The notes under the pieces are model-generated. The model was not told the origin of the DNA and did not search any database. It saw only the letters and a list, made by a program, of their open reading frames with translations. This document shows positions 1 through 5,806 of a stretch of DNA of 6,207 bases, piece by piece. Location: assembly GCA_915069725.1 (NCBI GenBank), contig CAJZFF010000113.1:1-6207 (forward strand). The letters are read 5' to 3'. This DNA comes from an uncultured Actinomyces sp. (lineage in GTDB: Bacteria; Actinomycetota; Actinomycetes; Actinomycetales; Actinomycetaceae). A program made the translations under genes and the position numbers. Numbering within the stretch: the first letter of the stretch is position 1; each line of letters opens with the position of its first letter.

Positions 1-55
1 GCCGATTGTTCCGGTGCCGGCAGAGCCACCACGATCACCATCGAGCCCCCGTTGA
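1..55 (+). CDS. possible 3' end of an upstream gene (uncertain)
   Basis: A plus-strand frame is open from the left edge to a TGA at 53-55 and would give the tail PIVPVPAEPPRSPSSPR. Only 17 codons are visible, and third-position GC is lower than in the other genes here, so coding is not demonstrated. The reason to list it is context: in many actinobacteria a comF-like phosphoribosyltransferase gene lies next to hpf, and an inverted comF-hpf block would put the comF 3' end exactly here. A competing reading is a minus-strand gene starting at ATG 41 (MVIVVALPAPEQS) and running off the left edge, preceded by a G-run four bases upstream. The visible bases cannot decide between them. Confidence 0.15.
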   Translation, partial: PIVPVPAEPPRSPSSPR

Positions 56-164
56 AGCCGCCATCAACGAGAGCCGACCCTCTTCCACCTCGGGTTTGTC
101 CGCCTGCGGCGATCAGGAGGATTCTTCCGGGCGTGGCACGCACGAAAGGGAGGCGTGAACAGCC

Positions 165-186
165 CCACATGGTGTACCTTATGTGG
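165..186. repeat. inverted repeat, possible operator
   Basis: CCACAT (165-170) and ATGTGG (181-186) form perfect 6-base arms around a 10-base spacer. The element lies about 190 bases upstream of the hpf start and overlaps the -10-like TACCTT. The half-site spacing is about 1.5 helical turns centre to centre, compatible with a dimeric regulator, but the arms are short and chance cannot be excluded. Confidence 0.3.
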
Positions 187-262
187 CACAACGCACAGGC
201 GGCTCCCTACGCCGACAAGGACAGTCGACCGGATCCCCGCCTCGGTGCCTGAGGGCCCTCAC

Positions 263-280
263 GAGGTGACCAGGAGGTGA
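263..280. repeat. 7-base direct repeat with 11-base period
   Basis: GAGGTGA occurs at 263-269 and again at 274-280, an exact 11-base period that places both copies on the same DNA face. Direct repeats with this period are typical of OmpR/PhoB-family sites, the family to which MtrA belongs. The second copy also contains a ribosome-binding-like AGGAGG (272-277), so the similarity may have another cause. Confidence 0.25.
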
Positions 281-330
281 TGACACCAGTCCCGAACCCG
301 CCGTGAGACGTGGCGGGTACTTGTCGCACA

Positions 331-346
331 CGGCCCGTCAGGGCCG
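331..346 (+). promoter_or_regulatory. stem-loop in the hpf 5' leader
   Basis: CGGCCC (331-336), loop GTCA (337-340) and GGGCCG (341-346) make a perfect 6-base all-GC stem with a tetraloop. It ends 15 bases before the hpf ribosome binding site and 28 bases before the start codon. There is no following T-run, so it does not look like an intrinsic terminator. It could stabilise the transcript or affect translation. Confidence 0.35.
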
Positions 347-361
347 GCCCACGAGCCCAGA

Positions 362-367
362 AAGAGG
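362..367 (+). promoter_or_regulatory. ribosome binding site of hpf
   Basis: AAGAGG lies 7 bases before ATG 375 and is purine-rich with good spacing. It decides the start: the frame is open further upstream (from GTG 303), but only ATG 375 yields the family-typical beginning MDITVVGRNAEIS. Confidence 0.7.
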
Positions 368-374
368 TTCCACC

Positions 375-1025
375 ATGGATATCACCGTCGTCGGTCGTAA
401 CGCCGAGATCAGCTCTCGCCTGCGCGACTACGTCGAGGACAAGGCCGTCAAGGTTGAGCAGTTCGACCCCCGGGTCCAGCGCGTCGAGGTGGAGGTCACC
501 CACGAGCGCAACCCGCGCCAGGCCGACACCGCCGAGAGAGTGGAGATCACTGTCGTCTCCAAGGGCCCGATCATCCGGGCGGAGGCCTCCTCCTCGGACC
601 GCTTCGCCGCTTTTGATATCGCCATGGGCAAGCTGACCGAGCGCCTTCGCCGGGCCCGGGACCGCAAGAAGGACCACCACCGCCGTCACACCGTGGCCGC
701 ACCGAATGAGGACCTCCAGGCAGCTTCCGGTGTGGAGGAGCCCCTTGTCCCCGACACCGGTGACGCGCCGATCGAGGACTCCCCCTCAGCCCCCACCGAG
801 CCGGGTGTCGCCGTTGAGGCACAGCTCGGCGACTCCCCGGTGATCGTGCGTCAGAAGCTGCACGAGGCCAGGCCGATGACCGTTGATGAGGCTCTCTACC
901 AGATGGAGCTCGTGGGGCACCCCTTCTACCTGTTCATCGAGAAGTCCTCCAAGCAGCCCTGTGCCGTCTACCACCGTCACGGGTGGACCTACGGCGTCAT
1001 CCGCCTGGACGCCCAGGTGCTGTAG
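375..1025 (+). CDS. hpf: ribosome hibernation promoting factor, long form
   Basis: This 216-residue protein matches the long HPF family (RaiA/YfiA N-domain plus dimerisation domain), which binds the 30S decoding region and joins two 70S ribosomes into an inactive 100S dimer during stationary phase or stress. Residues 1-100 form the ribosome-binding domain, starting MDITVVGRNAEIS and ending in a basic stretch (RLRRARDRKKDHHRRH, about 91-105). A Pro/Glu/Asp-rich linker covers about 106-152. Residues 155-216 are the C-terminal dimerisation domain, with the typical core MTVDEALYQMELVGHPFYLF and a GWTYGVIRL ending. The length fits long HPFs (about 180-230). It stands alone on the plus strand, convergent with lpqB. 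In mycobacteria the orthologue lies in the same direction as lpqB, followed by secA, so the orientation here is unusual. The family call is firm; regulation is not visible. Confidence 0.95.
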   Translation: MDITVVGRNAEISSRLRDYVEDKAVKVEQFDPRVQRVEVEVTHERNPRQADTAERVEITVVSKGPIIRAEASSSDRFAAFDIAMGKLTERLRRARDRKKDHHRRHTVAAPNEDLQAASGVEEPLVPDTGDAPIEDSPSAPTEPGVAVEAQLGDSPVIVRQKLHEARPMTVDEALYQMELVGHPFYLFIEKSSKQPCAVYHRHGWTYGVIRLDAQVL

Positions 1026-1027
1026 CT

Positions 1028-1054
1028 CCATCCGGCCCCGCGGCGCGGGGATGG
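1028..1054 (+). terminator. GC hairpin just after hpf
   Basis: CCCCGC (1036-1041), loop GGC, GCGGGG (1045-1050) form a 6-base stem, with CCAT (1028-1031) and ATGG (1051-1054) able to pair outside it across a CCGG bulge. It begins three bases after the hpf stop. No T-tract follows, which is common in GC-rich actinobacterial terminators. It may act with the larger structure that begins at 1054. Confidence 0.5.
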
Positions 1055-1120
1055 CCCCTGATATCCGGGTGCTCCACGGTCCTGACCGACCGGGGGCACC
1101 CGGAGCCGCGCGTCAGGGGC
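1054..1120. terminator. nested stem-loop, probable bidirectional terminator
   Basis: Three sets of perfect arms nest in one another: GCCCCTGA (1054-1061) with TCAGGGGC (1113-1120), CCGGGTGC (1065-1072) with GCACCCGG (1096-1103), and CGGTC (1077-1081) with GACCG (1084-1088). The middle stem can extend through TCC (1073-1075) pairing with GGG (1093-1095), including one G-T pair. The structure is symmetrical, so it would fold in transcripts from either strand. It sits between the 3' ends of hpf and lpqB, where a shared terminator is expected. No T-tract is present on either side. Confidence 0.7.
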
Positions 1121-1163
1121 GTCGTCGGGTGTGACCCCGTCGGCAGGCGATGGCGCGGTCGGC

Positions 1164-2942
1164 TCAGGGCAGGGGGAAGGAGGGGTCGGTGACCTCGGCG
1201 GTGAGCACCCGCCACATCGCCCCACGGCGCTGCCAGGTCTGCCCGTCCTCGTCGACGATGATGAGGGACTCCTCGGAGCGGTCGGAGATGACCGAACGGG
1301 CACGACGCACCCCCACCAGCGTGTTGACCGCCCCGCCGACCTGGACCAGACGCACCTCCGGCACGCCCCCGCCCTCGGTGCCGGCAGCGGCCAGGACGCA
1401 CACGGCGTTGGGGGCGCACCAGGACAGTCCCCGCGTGCCCGCCCCACTGGCGCGGGGCATCTCCAAGGCCGGCCCCAGCCCGGTGGGACGGCCGTCCTGG
1501 TCCCTGATGATGATGGCGACGGCGACCCGCCCGTCGGTTCGCCGCACGGCGATCCGCTCGGATTCCACGGACAGGTCGAAGGCCGTGACCGTGCCGTCCT
1601 GCAGCCAGGAGGACTCCAGGGTGGCGCGTTGCCCGGAGCCGTTGACGGCGGTCAGACGACCCTCGGCCAGCAACCAGGCCCAGCCGTGTCGGTCACCCAT
1701 CGGCGCTCCCAGCCCACCGGCGCCCGCGGAGGGATCCCCCACCGAGAGGATGACGCTGGCGGAGTTCTGCCCCCGGGGCAGGCGCAGCAGGCTGGAGGCC
1801 GACAGTGCGTAGACGGCCCCGTCGGCCCCCAGGCTCGGGCTACGGGCGTCACTGGTCCCCAGGACCCGGTCACTGGCCAGGGTGATGCGCCTGGCCCCCG
1901 TACCGCGCACGACCGAACCCTCCGACATCCCCACGATGCCTCCGACCTCGGGGGCCATCGGTGTCAGCTGGGCGGCGGCACCGAGGTCGACGGTGCCGGC
2001 GAGCACCCGCACGTGGTCGATACCGCTGATCTGGACGAGACTCTGCTCGATCTGGGCCACCATGAGCCGACGCGCCTCCTCCGAGGCGGGGTCGGAGTCC
2101 GCGCTCAGGTGGACGGTGGCAGTCCCCGCCTCGACGACGACGCCCCGGCTCGCGCGCTCAGCGTTGCGCGGGATGAGGCTGGAGGCCCCCTTCGCAAGCC
2201 AGTCCGAGGGCCCGGCCAGCAGCCCGGAGACCAGGGAGTCGGCCTGCGAGCTGCGCGGATACCAGCGCAGCTCGGGGACGAACCTGGACCGGTCCCGGGA
2301 CAGGAAGGCCAGGGAGCTGACCGCGAAGTTCTGCATGAGCCGGGAGAAGGGCAGCAGGATCCCGTGGGGCAGACCGACGATGCGCCACTGGCCGGTGGAG
2401 TTGGTGGCCAGGGAGAACACGCCGGCATAGGTGCTCCCCTCCGGGGCGGGGGTGAAGACGCCCAGGGAGTTGAGCACCCCCACCTGTCCGGAGGTCACCA
2501 TGAAGGAGCCGTTGGCCGTCACCGAGACCTGCGGCTCGGTCGACCCGCTGTAGGCGCTCACCGTCTCCAGGGGCTTCCACTGCGCGACGGCGTGATCGCT
2601 GAGGAACTGCTTGGCGGTGGCGAAGTCGTCGGAGAACCCCGCGATGGCGGCGCGCAGGAAACCGTTGACGATGTCCTCGGCCGAGTCCCCCTCGCCCGGT
2701 CCTGGCGCGGTCTCGATGAGGGCGTTGGTGTCGGAGGCGGCCACCCCGGAGCGGGTGACGCCGCTGGAGCTCGGAAGCGCTGTGCAGCCGGCCAGCATGC
2801 CGGCTGCCGTGGCCGACAGCAGCCCCAGCGCGCTGCGTCGCGACGGGGAGGACGGGGCCGTCCCGGAGGTCTCGAGGGCCTCGGTGGACTCATAGGACGT
2901 GCGCTCCCCGGTGAGCGCCTTTCGGTTCATCGGCTGCTTCAT
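1164..2942 (-). CDS. lpqB: MtrAB-associated lipoprotein LpqB
   Basis: This 592-residue exported lipoprotein matches LpqB of actinobacteria, which in mycobacteria contacts the extracellular domain of MtrB and modulates MtrA signalling. The signal region has R35-R36, a hydrophobic stretch (SALGLLSATAAGML) and a lipobox L-A-G-C with the lipidated cysteine at 53. The order after it is an LpqB N-terminal domain (about 82-212), a GerMN-type domain (about 222-317, ELRWYPRSS through VRVLAGTVDLG) and a beta-propeller-like C-terminal domain (about 342-582). Length fits the family (about 580-600). I chose ATG 2942 because its ATGA overlaps the mtrB stop, implying translational coupling, with AAGGG eight bases upstream; GTG 2951 preceded by GAGGA is the alternative and adds three residues. 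Arginines at 35-36 (SRRSALGLL) resemble a twin-arginine signal. It is last in the mtrA-mtrB-lpqB operon. Confidence 0.95.
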   Translation of the reverse strand: MKQPMNRKALTGERTSYESTEALETSGTAPSSPSRRSALGLLSATAAGMLAGCTALPSSSGVTRSGVAASDTNALIETAPGPGEGDSAEDIVNGFLRAAIAGFSDDFATAKQFLSDHAVAQWKPLETVSAYSGSTEPQVSVTANGSFMVTSGQVGVLNSLGVFTPAPEGSTYAGVFSLATNSTGQWRIVGLPHGILLPFSRLMQNFAVSSLAFLSRDRSRFVPELRWYPRSSQADSLVSGLLAGPSDWLAKGASSLIPRNAERASRGVVVEAGTATVHLSADSDPASEEARRLMVAQIEQSLVQISGIDHVRVLAGTVDLGAAAQLTPMAPEVGGIVGMSEGSVVRGTGARRITLASDRVLGTSDARSPSLGADGAVYALSASSLLRLPRGQNSASVILSVGDPSAGAGGLGAPMGDRHGWAWLLAEGRLTAVNGSGQRATLESSWLQDGTVTAFDLSVESERIAVRRTDGRVAVAIIIRDQDGRPTGLGPALEMPRASGAGTRGLSWCAPNAVCVLAAAGTEGGGVPEVRLVQVGGAVNTLVGVRRARSVISDRSEESLIIVDEDGQTWQRRGAMWRVLTAEVTDPSFPLP

Positions 2943-4798
2943 CGGCGCCACCCTTCTTCCTCAGTCTCCTCGGGTGTGCGGGTGGCGGGCTCCTGACCGG
3001 GAAGGACGACGACGACTCGGCCGACGTCCTCGGTGACCGCGTCGTGGCTCTCCCCGGCCAGGGGGATGTCGCCCAGGACGACGCTCTGGCGCGCCCGGCG
3101 CGTGGCGGGCGCGGGCCCCAGGGGTCCGACCGGGGAGAAGGAGGACTCCTCATCGATCGGCATGCCGGCACGGGCCACGGCGGGCGCGTCCTGCGGGACG
3201 AGCTCGAGCGGCCCGGGACCACTCAGCCGACCGGGACCACCGTCGGCCCCCTGGGTGCGGGGCAGGACCAGCAGGAAGGAGGAGCCGTCGGCCGGCCACC
3301 CCCAGGCCGAGAGGCGACCGCCGTGCAGACGGGCGTCCTCCATGGCGATGGACAGACCCAGTCCGGTGCCTCCCAGGCTGCGCTTGCGCGAGGGGTCGGC
3401 GCGGTAGAAGCGGTCGAAGACCTTGGTGACGACGTCGGGACTCATTCCGATCCCGTGGTCGCGCACCCGCACCGCGACCGCGTCGTCATCCACGGCGACG
3501 GTGACGTCCAGCGGTTTGCCCTCGCCGTGCTCGAGCGCGTTGACCACGAGGTTGCGGATGATGCGCTCGACCCTGGTGACGTCGATCTCCGCGGTGGCCG
3601 GCTCCTCGGGGAGGTGGAGGCGCAGCTCGGTGCCGGTGGCGTCGAAGTGGAACTGGGTGGTCTCGATGACGGTGTCGACCACCTGGGCGAGGTCGATCTC
3701 CTCCAGCCGGAGCTTGACGTTCCCGGAGTCGATGCGGGAGATGTCCAGCAGGTCGGTGAGCATGGTCTCGAAGCGGTCCACCGAGCTGGACAGGACCTGG
3801 ATGCTGCGCAGGGCGAAGGGATCGGAGATCTCCTCGCGCGCGTCCTGGATCTGCTCCGTGGCCAGGCGGATCGAGGCCAGCGGGGTGCGCAGCTCGTGGG
3901 AGACGTCGGAGACGAAGAGGCGCTGCACCTTGGACAGGGACTCCAGGCGCTCGATCTGGTCCTCCAGCGAGGTCGCCATGTGATTGAAGGACCTGGCCAG
4001 GGTGGATATCTCGTCCTCCCCCTCAATGCTCAATCGCTCGGCCAGCAGCCCGGAGGCCAGCCGCTCAGCGGCCCGGGCGGTGTGCCGCACGGGGCTGAGC
4101 ACCCACCTGGTGAAGGCCCACACCACGACGATGAGGATGGCCAGGAAGCCCAGCCCCCCGATGGTGATGTTGCGCGAGGCCAGGGAGACGATGCGCTGCT
4201 CGCTGGCCAGGCTGTAGACGAGGTAGAGGTCGTACTCCCCGGCCAGGGGCAGGCTCACCCTGGTCCCCACGATGAGCCCCGGATCCGTGCCCCCCTCATC
4301 GTTGGGCACCGCCACCGACTGCCAGTACTGGGCGCGCGCCCCGCCCTCATCGAGCGCCCTGGTCATCTCAGGGGTGATGAGGGAGCGCAGACGGGTGTCG
4401 GTCTCCAGGTCGTTGACGACCGTCGTCGAGGTCTCCTCCTCGTTGCGCAGCATGAGGACCCCCACTCCCCCGGAGGAGGAGATCGAGTTCTTGGCACCGT
4501 TGACCTGCTGCTCCGCCGTGGCCGAGACCTCATCAACGGTGACTGCCGTGGTCGAGTCGAACTCGGCCTGGGCGACGCTGGCGCGCAGCGCGGCGTCGGC
4601 AAGGATGACGTCACGCTGATCGGCGAAAACCTCGGAGCGGATGCGGTCGGTCACGAAGGTCAGCAGCAGCACGATGAGGAGCAGGCCGATGACGGTGGCG
4701 GTGCACACCATGCGCACCTCAAGGCTGCGGCGCAGCAGCCCCGGCAGAGGCAGACGCCGAACCAGCCGCTCCTCCGCGGTGCCCACCGATGACCCCAT
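2939..4798 (-). CDS. mtrB: two-component sensor histidine kinase MtrB
   Basis: Membrane sensor kinase that phosphorylates MtrA. Numbering from ATG 4798 (619 residues): transmembrane segment 1 at about 32-50, an extracellular sensor region at about 51-212, transmembrane segment 2 at about 213-230, and a HAMP linker at about 231-285 (conserved Pro in LSPVRHTARAAERL, then GEDEISTLARSFN). The catalytic core has the H-box SHELRTPLASI with phospho-accepting H301, N-box NLVVNALEH (416-424), G1 DHGIG (447-451), F-box FDRF (461-464) and G2 GGTGLGLS (476-483), so it looks catalytically intact. About 105 residues follow the kinase domain, Pro/Gly-rich and ending in an acidic stretch, longer than I expect for the family. 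The start is uncertain: ATG 4798 has AGGGGG seven bases upstream; ATG 4831 and GTG 4888 (overlapping mtrA) are in frame but have poorer sites. The 3' end overlaps lpqB by ATGA. Confidence 0.95.
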   Translation of the reverse strand: MGSSVGTAEERLVRRLPLPGLLRRSLEVRMVCTATVIGLLLIVLLLTFVTDRIRSEVFADQRDVILADAALRASVAQAEFDSTTAVTVDEVSATAEQQVNGAKNSISSSGGVGVLMLRNEEETSTTVVNDLETDTRLRSLITPEMTRALDEGGARAQYWQSVAVPNDEGGTDPGLIVGTRVSLPLAGEYDLYLVYSLASEQRIVSLASRNITIGGLGFLAILIVVVWAFTRWVLSPVRHTARAAERLASGLLAERLSIEGEDEISTLARSFNHMATSLEDQIERLESLSKVQRLFVSDVSHELRTPLASIRLATEQIQDAREEISDPFALRSIQVLSSSVDRFETMLTDLLDISRIDSGNVKLRLEEIDLAQVVDTVIETTQFHFDATGTELRLHLPEEPATAEIDVTRVERIIRNLVVNALEHGEGKPLDVTVAVDDDAVAVRVRDHGIGMSPDVVTKVFDRFYRADPSRKRSLGGTGLGLSIAMEDARLHGGRLSAWGWPADGSSFLLVLPRTQGADGGPGRLSGPGPLELVPQDAPAVARAGMPIDEESSFSPVGPLGPAPATRRARQSVVLGDIPLAGESHDAVTEDVGRVVVVLPGQEPATRTPEETEEEGWRR

Positions 4799-4805
4799 CG
4801 ACGTG

Positions 4806-4811
4806 CCCCCT
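4806..4811 (-). promoter_or_regulatory. ribosome binding site favouring the ATG 4798 start of mtrB
   Basis: On the minus strand AGGGGG lies seven bases before ATG 4798, the best-spaced purine-rich site among the in-frame mtrB start candidates. ATG 4831 is preceded only by GGGCGCCATACA. The choice changes only an N-terminal cytoplasmic stretch of 11 to 30 residues. Confidence 0.45.
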
Positions 4812-4856
4812 GAATTACGCATCGGGTTCATTGTATGGCGCCCGATGCGCCGTCGC

Positions 4857-5537
4857 TCACGCGGATTCGCCGACCCTGTAGCCGACACCGCGCACCGTCA
4901 CCACGATCGAGGGACGCTCGGGGTCCTTCTCGATCTTGGCCCGCAGGCGCTGGACGTGGACGTTGACCAGGCGGGTGTCGGCCGGGTGCTGGTAGCCCCA
5001 CACCTGGCTGAGGAGCTCCTCGCGGGTGAAGACCTTCCACGGCGAGCGGGCCAGGGTCACCAGCAGCTCGAACTCCAGCGGCGTCAGGGAGATGACCGAC
5101 TCGCCGCGCTTGACCTGGTGACCGGCGACGTCGATGTCGAGGTCCCCGGCACGCACGTGCTCGGCCGCACCGGGGTTGGTGCGGCGCAGGCGGGTGGAGA
5201 CGCGGGCCAGCAGCTCCTTGGACTTGAAGGGCTTGGTCACGTAGTCGTCCGCACCGGCCTCAAGACCGGCGACGACGTCCTGGGTGTCGGTGCGCGCGGT
5301 CAGCATGATGATCGGCACGTCGGACTCGGAGCGGATGAGCCGGCAGATCTCGACGCCGTCGAGCCCGGGAAGCATGAGGTCGAGCAGGACCAGATCGGGG
5401 TTGACCTCGTGGAAGGCGTCCAGGGCCTTGGCTCCGTCATGACAAAGTGTGGGCGTGTAGCTCTCCGACTCCAGCATGATGCCGATCATCTCGGCCAGGG
5501 ATGCATCGTCGTCGACGACCAGAATGCGCGTGCTCAT
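4857..5537 (-). CDS. mtrA: two-component response regulator MtrA
   Basis: OmpR/PhoB-family response regulator of 226 residues. The receiver domain (about 4-115) shows the acidic pocket D9-D10-D11, phospho-acceptor D53 (LVLLDLMLPGLDG), switch T80 (IIMLTAR), Y99 and K102 (DDYVTKPF). The winged-helix DNA-binding domain (about 126-223) carries LTPLEFELLVTLARSP, the FTREELLSQVWGY segment, the recognition-helix region DTRLVNVHVQRLRAKIE and the terminal hairpin VRGVGYRVG. All key residues are present. In mycobacteria and corynebacteria MtrA controls cell-wall hydrolases, division, osmotic response and, in mycobacteria, dnaA and oriC-related functions. The start ATG 5537 gives the typical MSTRILVVDDD; the open frame extends to 5603, but the added residues look like noise. 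The Shine-Dalgarno site is weak (ACGGGCT just before ATG). It is the first gene of the operon, followed by mtrB after 58 bases. Confidence 0.96.
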   Translation of the reverse strand: MSTRILVVDDDASLAEMIGIMLESESYTPTLCHDGAKALDAFHEVNPDLVLLDLMLPGLDGVEICRLIRSESDVPIIMLTARTDTQDVVAGLEAGADDYVTKPFKSKELLARVSTRLRRTNPGAAEHVRAGDLDIDVAGHQVKRGESVISLTPLEFELLVTLARSPWKVFTREELLSQVWGYQHPADTRLVNVHVQRLRAKIEKDPERPSIVVTVRGVGYRVGESA

Positions 5538-5806
5538 AGCCCGTATCTTGGCATGAGCCCCAGGACCCGAGGGACACCCGGACCACCGAGGTGGCGCCCA
5601 CAATTTCCCCAGGAAATTACGAGAATCCCCTCAGTTACGGGAAAAACCGGCGTCAGCACGCCCAGAAACCGGGATTATTGCGGCCGAACCGTGATCTTCG
5701 CTGCGCCCCCTGAACCTGGCTACAGGGCGCGCGCGGAGCTTCAGCGGCACGATTTCCTCCTCCAGGGGGAGGGCCAGACGACGGCCGGACATGACAGCAT
5801 GGACTT
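5538..5806. promoter_or_regulatory. divergent intergenic region between mtrA and the right-hand gene
   Basis: The 269 bases must hold the mtrA operon promoter (minus strand) and probably that of the plus-strand gene at 5807. The part nearest mtrA is AT-richer than the surroundings (about 5601-5680). It contains the palindrome at 5602-5618, a GTAAC at 5634-5638 and a GTAAT at 5616-5620 (both minus strand), and a short hairpin CCACC-GA-GGTGG at 5583-5594 that would lie in the mtrA leader. I cannot assign a convincing -35/-10 pair on either strand. On the plus side, weak hairpins are possible at 5708-5727 and 5756-5772. Confidence 0.6.
5602..5618. repeat. AT-rich palindrome, possible operator
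   Basis: AATTTCC (5602-5608), spacer CCA, GGAAATT (5612-5618) is a perfect 7-base inverted repeat about 65 bases upstream of mtrA. In a genome this GC-rich, an AT-rich palindrome in a promoter region is unlikely to be an accident of composition. It could be an operator for a dimeric regulator; which one is unknown. Confidence 0.45.

Larger units (their letters stand above)
56..361. other. leader/intergenic region upstream of hpf
   Basis: I find no convincing gene in this stretch of about 300 bases. Short open frames exist (for example one ending at 252 and one from GTG 155 to 280) but none resembles a known family or has a well-spaced ribosome binding site. The region holds an inverted repeat at 165-186, a 7-base direct repeat at 263-280 and a GC stem-loop at 331-346. 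It probably contains the hpf promoter. A TANNNT-type -10 candidate, TACCTT, lies at 175-180 inside the inverted repeat, but no clear -35 box is seen at the expected distance. Confidence 0.5.

Noticed and set aside
1..170. Minus-strand frame from ATG 170 running off the left edge
   Set aside because: Open but with no recognisable motif; the ATG lies inside the inverted repeat and has no convincing ribosome binding site. Only the shorter ATG 41 option is kept as an alternative.
155..280. Short open frame from GTG 155 (41 codons) containing WCTLCG, a CxxC motif
   Set aside because: The purine-rich AAAGGGAGG ends only one base before the GTG, too close for normal initiation, and the rest is unstructured with no family resemblance.
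280..306. Possible leader peptide MTPVPNPP after AGGAGG (272-277)
   Set aside because: Spacing from AGGAGG to ATG 280 is only two bases, the peptide has no regulatory amino-acid run, and there is no attenuator-like structure tied to it.
207..689. Minus-strand open frame opposite the start of hpf
   Set aside because: The plus strand encodes a well-recognised HPF; the opposite frame has low-complexity sequence and no motif.
1131..2996. Long plus-strand open frame (621 codons) opposite lpqB
   Set aside because: It is the antisense shadow of a GC-biased gene. Its translation is Gly/Arg/Pro/His-rich with no recognisable domain, while the opposite strand gives a clear LpqB.
3044..4792. Long plus-strand open frame (582 codons) opposite mtrB
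   Set aside because: Same antisense artefact; the minus strand carries all histidine kinase motifs.
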